Positions 34,300-47,500 of a stretch of DNA of 64,000 bases are shown in pieces (positions within the stretch are counted from its first letter, which is position 1; each line of letters starts with the position of its first letter). This stretch comes from Amphiduros pacificus (taxonomy: Eukaryota; Annelida; Polychaeta; Phyllodocida; Hesionidae), in NCBI GenBank assembly GCA_949316495.1, contig OX439009.1, positions 37,087,155-37,151,154 of the forward strand, in the 5' to 3' direction. The position numbers were made by a program, and so were the translations under genes. The notes beneath the pieces were generated by a model. The model ran no database searches and had not been told where the DNA came from. It was given only the letters and a program-made list of their open reading frames with translations.

Positions 34300-34540
34300 T
34301 CTGTTTAAAAAAAAGGAATTTCATGGATTCTTTTTGGAAATGATATTTATATTCTCTAATCATTTTGAAGTTGCCATAAATCTCGCCAAATGTCATCTGC
34401 TGAAGATGCGTTTGATTAGTAACATGTTATGTGATGTAGACGATCTTTGTTTCTGGGTGGATTCACGAACTGCTGAAAGAAGGAAATGTCTCACCATCCC
34501 AAACTTGCTTTGCGAGAGTACAAATCGAATGTGGCTTCAT
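34300..34540 (+). repeat. Dispersed repeats B and A
   Basis: 34300-34385 ('aacaagaaa.tct...atttatattctct.at.attt.gaagttgc') is repeated directly at 34830-34935 and in inverted form at 42600-42745. The segment after it is repeat A. Together they look like a composite non-autonomous element. Confidence 0.55.
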
Positions 34541-35889
34541 TAAATATGTTTCCCGAAAAGGTATCTTTTATGCATTTACATGTCCATTGGACGTGTAATT
34601 TGATAATTCTGGCTGTGCGAAATTTACTCTTGTCCCGGACATTTGGACGCCCTTCTCGTCCCATCCTGCCCTTAACAAGTATGAACAAAATTGTGCATAG
34701 ATTCATATTTATTTACATAATATTTGTCATCTTTACCTACTTACATGAAACGGTTCATGAGTTACATGTCAGTTCTCTATGGAAACAAGCCAATTTCAGT
34801 CAGGAAGACAGAAAAATGCAGCTCAAATTGTAAACAAGAAATTCTATTTTTGAAAAAAAGAATTTATACAATTTCCTTTTTGAAAATAATATTTATATTT
34901 TCTCTTCATTTCGAAGTTGCTGTAAATCATAAACATCATTGGTTAGCACGTGCAGTGAGCTACAAGTAATCAATACCCACACGCTAAAAACTGGGCTTAC
35001 CTTGCTGGACTAATTGCAATTCAGCTGAATGTTGTGTCTCAAACGTCACCTTGTCATTCCACTGTCTTTCAAAACGTTAAAAGTTTGTTTTCATGGCATG
35101 AATGATGTGCTGGCCGCCATCTTTAATGAAGCTGCATTCGATTCCAATTGTTTGGGTTTAGTGGCGCTCCTAACCGAAAAGTACACAAAAATCGTGATAA
35201 TTACACATTAGCCCTCATCGTCTCTGATCAAATAGTATACAGTATGATACAATATAGTCTTTATTATCACATATATGTATTACTGCTTTAAGAGCTGTAC
35301 ACAAAAACCTTGACTTTGTTGACACTTTCACGACGATACTTTCACTTAATTTCTGTGGCCACAAGGGAGCGCTTGTATTGTTCTTAATGACGTTTGATCC
35401 GAGATTTGTCACAACTTTGGAGCTGTTAAAAATATAGTTGCCCTGCATCAGGTAAAGATAAAATATATTTATAATTTTGTAAAATTGGTCTATATATATA
35501 TGGCCGATTTAAACCCCCTAAATTTTAGTGTTGCTTTTCAGTGTCCAACCCCGAAATCTGCGAACACCGATTTTGGTGTTAACCTTGCTGATACAATAAT
35601 TTTGAGGTTCAATCCCGATTTGGACCCACTATTTGGACCCACTATTTGGACCCACTATTTAGACCCGGACCTTGTTGATGCAATCCAGCCCTGGAGTGTA
35701 CAGAACCCTTTGGTGTGTACAATATATGAACGGAATGCAATCCCTGAGAAACAGTTTCCGATGAATGAGGCAGAACCACTGTCTTACTGATTCCACTATG
35801 GATATGTATGAAGTGTCCGAAGTGGAAAGTCCATGAATCTCAGCACCAGAAAAATAGGAAACCAGAGACTGATGGAGAAGTAATCTGGT
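34541..35889. other. Non-coding, with second copies of repeats A/B
   Basis: Repeat B recurs at 34830-34935 and a piece of repeat A, inverted, at about 35100-35190. At 35619-35665 a 13-bp unit (actatttggaccc) occurs three times. No gene is supported. Confidence 0.35.
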
Positions 35890-36301
35890 TGTCACAAATT
35901 CTGGGTCCATAAGATCTTTTCTTCTGGATTCTCTTCTTCAGCATAACAACTCTAAGACCATGATGATATTAAGGTTTTTAACTTGGTTTTTATTCTCAAT
36001 ACAAAAGTTGTATGTTGAGAACAGCTTCCAAGATTTCTGAGCCCAATTGCTGCTGCAAGGGGGTTTTATACTGCCCTTGAGCAGAGCCAAGCTCAGCTAA
36101 AAACTGGCTCTTCTCCTAGACCACCCGATTGGCTGATATAACTTAATTATAAGTTAATTGATTATAACTTATACAAATAAGTTGCTGTGAACCCAAGGGC
36201 CATGTCAATGAGGGACTAATTCTAGCAGCTGTTAGGAGCCTGGGACCTATTTGGGATCAGGTTGGTAGGGGAGCGTAGCTGAACATTTTGTCAAGTCAAC
36301 A
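35890..36301 (-). mobile_element. Possible LTR remnant, minus orientation
   Basis: On the minus strand it begins TGTTGACTTGAC and ends TTTGTGACA. It contains a TATA box (CAGTATAAAACCCCC) and about 80 bp later a polyadenylation signal (GAGAATAAAAACC), the usual U3-R layout. No matching target duplication, primer site or internal genes are visible, so the boundaries and identity are tentative. It is not related to the 12-18 kb LTR family. Confidence 0.45.
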
Positions 36302-38223
36302 CCTTCCAAATACGTTGGGAAACTAATTATAGTTAATTGTATGTAGAATCAGTTTCTGACAAGAATTATAAATTAATATTACTGTGTATTAGAAATGATA
36401 ACACGTGGATATTGTTATGAATGTTCAAATATGGAGGGTGACAAGAGGCAACCTGGGGATGTTTCCTGGGGATGTTTCCTGGGGATATGTTCTTCTTTCC
36501 TACAAGCCTAAACACCTGATTTGGTTTGTTAACATGCACAATGCTGTTAATGTATTCATCTCATTTCAAATATGTTTGAAGCTCATCTCCCAGGGTTCAA
36601 CATGTTGCAAGGTGTGACCATTTAATGTATAATTCCTTGTACCAAGAGTTTGGGTTTTTGTCTTGCTGTTAAAGGTAGATCATTTCTGAGTATTGAAAAT
36701 ATTGTCCACTCATTTGACCATTGCCTCAGTCTATTGGGGTCCTCTTGCAGCTTTTCTGCATCATCATTATTTACAATTTTTCCATATGGAAGATAATTTC
36801 ATGTCCATTACACAATATATGGTACATATTGTATTATTTTCAAAATCGTTTTCTTTCAAATCATTGAAAATTCATTTCATATTCCGTAGTGCACAATGAC
36901 ATCCCAAATATATCTTTTTTATATTTCTGAAATAATTCTTTTCTGCTAAGTGGGCCTACACTTAAGAATGTAATGTTTCTATCAAAATGGTCCAATTTAT
37001 TCATAATAAGACTCACTTTTAGTTGGATTCAAAGTTTGTAATATGGACAGAAGGATAGATCGATTTAAAATTCCAATTTGAATTTACAGTTAATGCATAG
37101 CTATGGAGGTAACTTTGGAGGGTGTCACAGCTAGTTGACAATTATTATCTAAATCAGTTGACCCTGTTATGTAACGAGATTATAGAAATTAACATGGACA
37201 GGTTGTTTACGGCATAGCATTGTTGATTTCAACCTATTTTATGTCTCCACAGAAGAGCTTTTACTTCAAAGTTTCAACTCCATAGAATCTTTCATATTGC
37301 AAAATATTGTGACTTAAATATTATTATAACATCTTTATTCTCACAAAGTTTAAAAACATTGTCACATATATGATATTTATATTTACAGACAGATATACAT
37401 TTCAGAAAAAAAAAGTAAAATAAAAAGAAAATACAGAAATTTAGCTGAGGGTTTCACTTTGAAGCACAAATATGTAGCCTACATAAAGGTAGTAAACAAA
37501 AACGGAAACATCAAAAACCAACTTCCCTTTTGCTCATTTTGTAGACTTTGCAGCCAATAATTAGGATGAGACTGAAATGATCTGAGAGTTATGAATATGT
37601 TCACTGCAATTCAATAGTTCCAAATATTGTATCATAGTTCTGAGTAGGTGCATTTACCTTCACTTATGAAAATATTGCTCTCTCAACATTTTGCCTGGAT
37701 CTACATTTCCATACAAACAAGGACTATACTTAATACAGATATTATCATAATGCATCAAACCTAAACACGTACCTGCAAACAACACTCATCTTTGTATAGA
37801 GTCCATCAGATCAGCAAGCTATTATTCCAAAACAATAATATTCATGATTTTCAGAATGTGGTGTTGTCCACATTTGGCCATGGTAGCCATGTTAGAAATC
37901 AACAAGTCACCTGTGAGTATAATATAACATTATAAAATGTTTTCCACTTGACACATAAATAAATCTCAATTTCATCTCGATTAAAAAAGACTTGGATAAT
38001 TTCCCTTTTATTTAGAATATTGAGTTACATTCCAACATAAACACAGTAACATGGCTGCCAAATTGAGTATTTCAGTGTTGCTGACACCGAAATTATTTAC
38101 AACTTGTTATGAACATAGACTTTGGAAAGTGGGAGGGAAATAAGATAATAATGAAAAAGAATCCAAAATTAGTTATCTTAATACAATTAATTATAAACAA
38201 AATAAAACTAAAGAATACTATCG
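36302..38223. other. No gene seen
   Basis: Very AT-rich spacer. A 15-bp duplication 'gggatgtttcctg' near 36457-36483 is the only local structure. Confidence 0.3.
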
Positions 38224-38488
38224 ATCGATCTGTATGGTCAGTTGATCTCTGATCAGTTGATCTGTCTGGTCAGTTGATCTCTGGTCAGTTGATCTGTCTG
38301 GTCAGTGATCTGTCTGGTCAGTGATCTGTCTGGTCAGTGATCTCTCTGGTCAGTTGATCTCTGGTCAGTTGGTCTCTGGTCAGTTGATCTGTCTGGTCAG
38401 TTGATCTGTCTGGTCAGTGATCTGTCTGGTCAGTGATCTCTCTGGTCAGTTGATCTCTGGTCAGTTGATCTGTCTGGTCAGTGATCTC
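38224..38488 (+). repeat. Short tandem array, 13-19-bp units
   Basis: An irregular mixture of 'gatctgtctggtcagt' and 'tgatctctggtcagt' units, about 16 in all. Confidence 0.85.
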
Positions 38489-39042
38489 TTAGTGAGAGAG
38501 ATATCTGTCAGCCTGAACACTGCACTCATGATCACATGTTCTAGCCTTAATATCACAGAGTTACAAATATAGTCTAAATTCATGTACATTTTAAAAAATA
38601 AAAATGATATCACAACAAGCATTGCACTGGATTCAGTATAAATGTTTTGTATATCTTATTACCATATCATGTGTCCACATCTCAGGATATGTTAATTGAA
38701 TTCTTTAACCACAAGCACACCCCCAATATGCTGTATTTTCCTCCCCCAATGTTCGCGTTCTGAATATCATTTCTCTATATAAGGGCCCAAGCAATATTAT
38801 TTTACAATTTCTTCTTGTCTATTCTGAATGATTGAAGTTCCATCCTTTCAATAAATTTCACTCTTTGAGCTGATATTCGTCACTTGATATTAATGAGTAA
38901 TCCTGTTATGGTAATGTTGCAGTCACATAGGACCGGAGCACGCAGAGTATGTTTTGGCCAAACGTTGGCACCTTGTTAGTAGTACGTTGGCCTGTTTACT
39001 CCGGCACTCAGCCTGTTTGCAGGTCGTTCCCGTGACGTTCCC

Positions 39043-39264
39043 TTGGATATGTATTTTCAACCTGGTGGGCCTTGTGACAGTAGACATGGAGCGATCAAGA
39101 AACGTCACAATTTTTCCATGTTTAAAATATGGAATGTTGAGTACATTGAGGACTCGTTCAAAATGTACCTCACTCGCTCAGACCAACAGACATCAATCCC
39201 ACTGGCATTTTCTTCAACGTCTTTTTCACAACGTCAAGAATTGTTACATTTTTTTGCATTGTAG
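39043..39264 (+). pseudogene. Unrecognised coding-like fragment
   Basis: The frame reads PGGPCDSRHGAIKKRHNF, then IWNVEYIEDSFKMYL and RQELLHFFAL. Its composition looks more protein-like than its surroundings. I do not recognise a family. It may be a mobile-element relic or an exon. Confidence 0.25.
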
Positions 39265-39475
39265 CAAAAAAAAAGCGTGAGATGGGGTTAACTCAGTTGG
39301 GATGTGTCATATTTCACAAGCCCAACTTATGAGCAGAATGTGAGTAACGCTGGTATGTGTTAAGAACAAACCCATGGTCATGGACGAACAAAATCACAAA
39401 AACAAACTTTGTACAAAAAGAAAAATAACTCATATATCCATTTATCCCTTTAAATATGTCAACTTTTACCATTAC

Positions 39476-39688
39476 CTATTCCTTATATCCAACTTTCAGC
39501 AAATTCTCTGGAATGTCCTTGGGAACAAACGGGGAACGCCCTGAACTATACCCAAAGCCACCGGCAAAATAGACTTGAAATCCACTGTTTCTAGAAACAC
39601 CACGCACTACCCATCTTATTGAAGTGTCCCTACTAAATGAACTCAAACTCCGGCGATTAACTGTTGTACTTACATACCGTGTCATCAT
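39476..39688 (-). other. Short repeated coding-like motif 'NSGFQVYF.(D/G)G(F/Y)GY', copy 1
   Basis: The minus strand encodes SRNSGFQVYFAGGFGYSSGR. Plus-strand relatives lie at about 40098-40148 (ENSGFQVYFTDGFGYNE) and 41449-41500 (NTGFQVYFDDGYGYN). Conservation at protein level, with third-position changes, hints at coding ancestry. No gene model can be built. Confidence 0.3.
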
Positions 39689-40369
39689 CTTTCCTAGTCA
39701 TAATGTTTGAAAATACAGAAACGGGTGCTATCTGTAGCGTTTTTTCCTCAGTTTTTTTACCCGACATTACGCTTGACAACGTGAAATGGCATTCAGAAGA
39801 GTCCAAGTGATGACGTCATGGAGACATCAAGGGAGAAACTTCATATGACGTCAGAAGCACCACTGCGTTGTGGAGCTCCTAAAACGTTGCTGTCACTCCT
39901 ATAATTAGACTGACCCACTGTCACCTGATTGCGCAAACTCGAAAACAATGGCGAAACGATGCTGAGATCAAGAAAAGACAAAGAAATGTTTTCTAACAAG
40001 CCTAAAATCCAATGTTGAATTAATGGAAACATGGTTCCTTTAAAAACTGTTGCCGGGAAACGAGTCGGGACTTGAATTGGGTGGGTAGTGCATGGTATTT
40101 ATGAAAATAGTGGATTTCAAGTCTATTTTACCGATGGCTTTGGGTATAATGAGTAATGCCCAACGTGGCCAAAGCTCTTCAGACGAGGCCGGAACTTTCA
40201 TCAAAGCTTTCATGCAATCATGGATGTCACAAACAATTTTACAGACATTTGGGGTATGTTCAAAAATGTGTCCATGAAACAACGATGCAAACTATCTTCG
40301 TGAAATGAACCGAAATACACGTAAATACATGAGTATTGCGTTTGGCTGAAAGTGACAAATCCTCTACAG

Positions 40370-40515
40370 TCCTCTTGTGACCCCTGTTGTGACCCCTGCT
40401 GTGACCCCTGTTGTGACCCCTGTTGTGGCCCCTGTTGTGGCCCCTGTTGTGACCCCTGTTGTGACCCCTGCTGTGGCCCCTCTTGTGACCCCTCTTGTGA
40501 CCCCTCTTGTTGTGG
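40370..40515 (+). repeat. 12-bp tandem array
   Basis: About 12 copies of 'tgttgtgacccc'. It reads as a Cys/Asp/Pro peptide (CDPC) in one frame, but flanking stops and the DNA-level periodicity argue against a gene. Confidence 0.85.
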
Positions 40516-41284
40516 TCAGTGTTGTGGTCAGTTCATTACATTATGCAGTGTAACTACTTTGACCAGCACAGGTCAGCTCTAGTCAGTAAGTGTCATACAG
40601 AAAGGCCAAATACCTTAAACTTCAACCGTCTTTTTAATACCACTGACCACGATGAACTAACTAACCTAGCTAAATTTACATATGTAATAATGAAGAAGTT
40701 TAAACCCATGAAGAAAAAAAACAGATGTACTAGAAAAAATAAAAAGCGTGACACAAAAACAAAAAATTGCACCAAGCTCCCTGCAACTGTCAAATGATAT
40801 CCAGGACATATGTACTAGTGTTGCTTTACAGATGAATCTTTTATTATTATTATCTCTAGGAATACTACTAGTCACAGAATAATCACCAATCTCTAAGTCA
40901 CTCTACACTGAGTATAAAGTCAATAAGAAATAAGACATTGTTTTTAATACATTTATACTAATACGGGTACTTCCACACTATGGATCCCGTCCACTCTTAT
41001 CATTCCATAGTAACTATTAACACTATTGGTGCTAAAACCGGATGTAACCTATATGTAAACATTGTAAAGAGCCATTGAACTGACAACATAATGATCAGAG
41101 CCATGCTGTCAGTATAGTCACTTTACTGCTCATATGATCAAACTAGTTTTTTAAAACAAAATGGAAACTGTATTTAAGTCATCCATTTATAATTACAACT
41201 TGATGATAAATTAGTATTTTGGGCCGTACACATACTGCACTACCATCTTAATCTTTGTATTTTGTTAAATAATGTAATACTATG

Positions 41285-41450
41285 TAGTTCAGATGTATAC
41301 CAGGTGGCACCACATGTATCTATCGGGTCACCTGGCCTCTTTCTCATTCTCCCATGGATCACTGGGTGGCTCTAGTAGTCATCCAGGGGGTCTACTCCTG
41401 AGAATAAAATATTTGTATTTGTATTTGTATTTGTATTTGTATTTGGAAAC
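41285..41450 (+). repeat. LINE 3'-end with (TATTTG)n tail
   Basis: Sequence such as 'gggtcacctggcctctttct' and 'gaataaaa' is followed by seven TATTTG hexamers. This is the form of a non-LTR element 3' UTR ending in a short-unit tail. The coding part is not recognisable upstream. Confidence 0.5.
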
Positions 41451-41549
41451 ACTGGATTTCAAGTTTATTTTGATGATGGATATGGGTATAATATTAGGTC
41501 TAGATTGCAAACTCGTTCCTGTAGCGTCATCAATAACTTGCCTGCCCAT

Positions 41550-44500
41550 CTAAACCATATAATTTCTTCCACGTTCATCACGATAAAGTCTCACAGTGTC
41601 CCGACTTTCTTCAAAGGGGAAATCGTGATTGTCTAAGTCCTGGAAAGAGCAGTCTTCGTGAACAGAGCTGTCCCCTGGCGGTGGTGCACAAGGGATTTCA
41701 TTTTCACCTGTGCCATACAGTTCCCACCGATTTCCTGGTGGCCGATATCCATCTCCTGCACCAGATAACCCTTTAAAAATACAAGATAATAATAATCAAT
41801 ATCTAATTTACATGTGAAGATAACATTATGACAGTTTTGAGTTCCATATCTGATCTATTTGTGAGTATTATCTGATTACCAATATCATCACTGCTTGATG
41901 GAGCCGTTCTACTTTTTGTGACCCTGAATTAACAATATGGTATTTTGGACCAGTATTCTGTGTGGTGTCATGGTGCTGTGCTATATCAGTTGAGAATTCA
42001 TGTCATATTTTCACTGTGTCACCCCACTGAGAGAGGGGTATAACCCACCCTGTGACACCCTGTGACACACTCACACTGTCCCAGCCAATGGGGGGGGAGG
42101 GTCTGTGGCTTATTTTATGGGACTGGAGCCCCTTACTTTAGGGGTAGAAAATCCTGGATCTACCCCTGATAGCAGTGTTGTGACAGTGTACATGTGACAA
42201 ATTTATAGCAGTTTTGAATTTAAACACTGCAGTGTGCAGATCCAGTGTTAAGGTGTGGGAATTAGGTCACACATGTCTCGACCTCCACCACAATCAGCCA
42301 GATCGATATCACTTTTATATAGGTTAATAATAAGAGAGTGGTTGGGACTTTCTCTTGTGTGTGAAATCAAATAAACACATTTAACATTTTGAAAGACAGT
42401 GGAATTACAAGATGACATGCGAAACACAACATTCAGCTCAATTGCAATTAATGGTGGGTATTATACACAGAATTATAACAGAGAATTTTGGTGGGTATTA
42501 TAACACAGACATGTTCTTCTGAGGGGCCTGCAGATCACGGCCTGGCTGTCAGTGTCACAGACCAGACTGGCGGACACCTCAACTGCAGAGATAAACATAG
42601 AATTGAAATGTTTTTTTGGCAAATGTAGAATATATGCCAGTCAGTGTTGTCTACGTTTATGGCAACTTCAAAATTATAAGGAAATATAAATATCATTTTC
42701 AAAAAGGAAACTGTATACAAATCCTTTAAAAAAAATAGACTTCCTTGTTAGGCTGGCTGGGGTACTATTGTTGGCTGGCCTGCTATTGTCGGCTTGCTGG
42801 GATACTACTGTTGGCTGGCTGGGATACTATTGTAGGCTGGCTGGGATATTATTGTAGGCTGGCTGGGATGCTATTGTAGGCTGGCTGGGATACTATTGTT
42901 GGCTGGCTGGGATACTATTGTTGGCTGGCTTGGATGCTATTGTAGGCTGACTGGGATACTATTGTTGGCTGGCTGGAATGCTATTGTAGGCAGGCTGGGA
43001 TACTATTGTAAGCTGGCTGGGATATTATTTTAGGCTGGCTGGGATATTATTTTAGACTGGCTATGATACTATTGAAGGTTGAGTGAGATACTATTGTAGG
43101 CTGGCTTGGATACTATTGTAGGCTGGCTGGGATAATATTGTAGGCTGGCTGGGATACTATTGTAGGCTGGGTGGGATGCTATTGTAGGCTGGCTGGGATA
43201 ATATTGTAGGCTGGCTGGGATACTATTGTAGGCTGGGTGGGATGCTATTGTAGGCTGGCTGGGATAATATTGTAGGCTGGCTGGGATAATATTGTAGGCT
43301 GGTTGGGATACTATTGTAGGCTGGCTGGGATACTATTGTAGGCAGGCTGGGATACTATTGTAGGCTGGCTGGGATACTATTGTAGGCTGGGTGGGATACT
43401 ATTGTAGGCAGGCTGGGATACTATTGTAGGCTGGCTGGGATAATATGTAGGCAGGCTGGAATACTATTGTAGGCTGGCTGGGATAATATTGTAGGCTGGC
43501 TGGGATACTATTGTAGGCAGGCTGGGATATTATTGTAGGCTGGCTGGGATACTATTGTAGGCAGGCTGGGATACTATTGTAGGCAGGCTGGGATATTATT
43601 GTATGCTGGCTATGATGCTATTTTTAGGCTGGCTGGGACAATATTGTAGGCTGGGTGGGATGCTATTGTAGGCTGGGTGGGATGCTATTGTAGGCTGGGT
43701 GGGATATTTATGTAGGCTGGGTGGGATGCTTTTGTAGGCTGTCTGGGATACTATTGTAGGTTTGCTGGAATAATATATTGTTTGCTGGAGTGGGTTGAGG
43801 TGGGTGTACTCACCGGAGCTTCGTTGTTGGTTGTATTTCGGTGAGCGCCTCACCCTGATGCAGTGATCATAACAAGAGCATGGGTAACAACACTCACAAC
43901 ACTCTCCACGACAGAAACAAAACATTATAGCACCCAGGATAATCACTATACAACCCTGTGACACTCCAAACAGTGGTCCATTCAAACTGAAATAAAGACA
44001 AACAGGTATTTGATCCAGAAACAAATTTTGAATCAATCCATCTCATGGAAGCTAAAATTTAGCACAGTATTATACAATTGACCCTCAATTTCCGACATTT
44101 CAACAATATTTTATTTTGGACCAAATTTTATTTTCGACCAATTATTTTTCTCTTTATTTGTACTCAGTAATCCGACAATTTCAGTTTCAGACACTGACAT
44201 TCCTTTTTGTATGCAAATACTGCATAATCTATTGTTATTGGACCGATTTATCCGACATTTAGGAAAGGGTAAAAATTTGCTGACTGTTGAGCCAGCAAGG
44301 GCAGCCCATAAGCTGATAGTCAATTATCTGTCACCTGCTAAAAGGAAACAGGTCTAAAGATGTGGGTGTTGATTGCATTTGGTCCATCAAGGACTCTCCC
44401 AACCCCTCCTTTCAAAGAGAAATTTTCATAACACGCAAGCTGCTGTTAGAAGCCAAAGGATTAACTCATCTTCCCTATTCACCATTTCAAAGATGAGGTC

Positions 44501-47500
44501 TTCTAACATGTAGAATAATAGAAAAGTATCATAAGGGTGAGCTCTTGTCAATGCCAGGTTTACTCATGTCACCTCTACTATGATTCTGTGTGGGCATACA
44601 CTTGATAAAGGAAGGTGTAGCCCTTTGAAAAATCAGTCTTTAGTTTGAATTCCACATAGTGCAGAAACATCACCATTAAAGAGAGATTTAAGATGCTTTC
44701 TTTTTATGTCTTTTTGTTGATAATGTAAATAAAAATTATAGTATGACATGTGTTACACATTAGATATATCATTGTTCTACCCACTGCCTAGTCTCTCTGT
44801 CAGATGTCTGTCCATTTGTATGTATCAGTTTAACCAGTTTCAAAATACCGACAATCCCATTAATCCAACATAATTTTGTGCGACGGAGAGTGTCGGATTA
44901 ACGAGGGTTGACTGTATATGGGATAATACACTGTCCCCTGAATGAATGTCTGATATAGTGGGGTTAGCCAAGATATATGGCATTCATGAGGGGGTGCTAG
45001 TGTATTATCTCTTATACACACTGAGAACATGCTATTCATATATTATAACATGTTATCCCTAAAAAAGTTGATATTGCTTTCTAGGGGTGATATATAGCAG
45101 GTTAGATTTTCCCACTGCTTCTCAGACGCTTGTCCATTTTATCTGATCATTGCGCTAGCCAACCTGGACATTCTGAGAATTACCGCCTTTTGGCAGAGGA
45201 AGGCAAATTGTTTTGGTTTTCATTTTTGCTTTATTTGATTATGATGACAGGAGATGAAATATCAATCATTTTAAAATGTGTAAACAAATTTGTACAAAAT
45301 GGTAAAACAAAAACATTTGAATTTGGCCACAACATGTTTGATGGAAATGAGCTATAGAACACAAGGCCATGTTGTGGGACCATGCCTGGACATCATTGAA
45401 AAGAGGTCTGCCCTTCTGTGTGGCATTATTGCTCAGTGATTGAATGGCTGGTGAGTTATATCTTATTGATTTGCTGTCTCCGATATATTCACCTCAGGCT
45501 TGAATTATCATTGCTTGTTGTGATATTGACAAAATTGAAAGAAGATATGTCACTTCTTGAATTTCTTTGTTTATAAATTTTGATAAGTCTTTAAACTTTG
45601 GTATAATAATTTGAACTAAAAAGAAACAAAAATTAAAAACCATCCCAATTCAATATCTTCACTTGTAAAACAGAAATAGTCCAGTTTTTTGTGACTATAT
45701 TGGTAAAACGGTTTTACCAATTGATTTTATGAGGGATGCAATTAGAAATTCGAGCATTAGCGAGATGTTTATGAATATCAGCCTGAGTTTACATTTAAAC
45801 AATACATGTAAATTTACATAAAATTATCATTAGTAAGATGGTATCAAAATTTGGTAAAAAGATGATTGGAAGTCACTAAATATTTCAATATTTCACAAAT
45901 CTACTGGTTGATTCCTCTTGATGTAGGTTTATAAGCTCAACATGGTACTATAATAGATTGAAGAGTAAACTGAATTATGGAATGTCCAGACATACAATGT
46001 ATTTTTCACTTGAACTTGAACTGAAAAGTAGACAAAGAAACTAAGACAAAGAAGGTCAGTGAAGAAAGGGATATCTTTGGGATAGAAGATATCATGAAGG
46101 GTCATTACAATTTTGGTATGTATTTACAAAAGCTTCCCCAATCTGCGTTATAATGTTCAGCTGAGCACTTTCCAAGCTTCCCCAATCTGCTGATCCCCAG
46201 AGTTATAATGTTCAGCTGAGCACTTTTCAAGCTTCCCCAATCTGCTGATCCCAAGAGTTATAATGTTCAGCTGAGCACTTTTCAAGCTTCCCCGATCTGC
46301 TGATCCCCAGAGTTATAATGTTCAGCTGAGCACTTACCAAGCTTCCCCAATCTGAAGATCCCCAGGGTTACATTGTTCAGGTATGCACTAACCAGGCTTC
46401 CCCGATCTGCAGATCTCCAGGGTTACAATGTTCAGGTGAGCACTAACCAAGCTTCCCCGATCTGCAGATCTCCAAGGTTACAATGTTTAGGCATGCACTT
46501 ACCAAGCTTCCCCGATCTGCAGATCTCCAGGGTTACAATGTTTAGGCGTGCACTTACCAAGCTTCCCCGATCTGCAGATCTCCAAGGTTACAATGTTTAG
46601 GCATGCACTTACCAAGCTTCCCCGATCTGCAGATCTCCAGGGTTACAATGTTTAGGCGTGCACTTACCAAGCTTCCACGATCTGAAGATCTCCAGGGTTA
46701 CAATGTTCAGGTGTGCATCCATCCTCATTACAATAGCAGGCCCAGTTGATGTACATACTGATGTCGAAGAATCCGCTTTCTATAGGGAGTTGGGCCATCA
46801 AATTATCCACTGATTGTGTCCTGCTCATAACACATTGAAAGTCTGGAGGAGTGTTTGTAACTTCTGATGCATTGATACAACCCCTGACACTAAACGATGC
46901 ATCATATTTACCGAGATCAATGCTGACTGGAACACATGATAAATACAACATGAGGCTTTTGTGTTTAAGTATAGGAATATTTAATTTAATAGGATACCCA
47001 TCATTAAACAACAAATTTAATAGGATACCCATCATTAAACAACAAACCAAAAAACCTGAGATTATTATGTGAGATTATTAATAAATGGTTTGAAGAGACA
47101 ATAAGTTGAAAACAGGAATTATTCTTTTGTTTTTCTAAGGTAGTGGTGGAAAGATTTTATTTTATATGATAAAGAAATGATTTGAAAAGTCGATAAAGGG
47201 AATAAAGAAATCGAGTCAATGAAGAGATGAAAGCTGTTGCCAATTAATTCATGGTTCTTTGAATGTATAATCTCAGAGATTATGTATAATCTCATTTATG
47301 GTTCTTTCAATGTATAATCTCATTTTATAATACTGGTGTCCCCTACAATCCATTTTTATCTAATTAATTTCAATTTATTTTAATTAACATTTTGATTATT
47401 TTGATAGTTTTAACGTACTGTTTGGACTTTGTTTTGCCATCAGGGAGCCAATTATTGCTGCACATCTCCATTCTGTCCCGGATGGACAGGTCTCCATACA

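Noticed and set aside
35890-36301. Calling a complete LTR retrotransposon here
   Set aside because: Only one LTR-like sequence is visible, with no target duplication, primer site or genes; kept as a tentative remnant.
40352-40582. Cys-rich CDPC-repeat peptide, metallothionein-like
   Set aside because: Simply a 12-bp DNA repeat; no conserved flanks or start context.
43596-44036. 146-codon continuous minus-strand gene
   Set aside because: Only 43814-43986 is a real exon; the rest reads through the acceptor on one side and into the 22-bp array on the other.
46373-46600. 75-codon plus-strand repetitive ORF
   Set aside because: Antisense reading of the 55-bp array.
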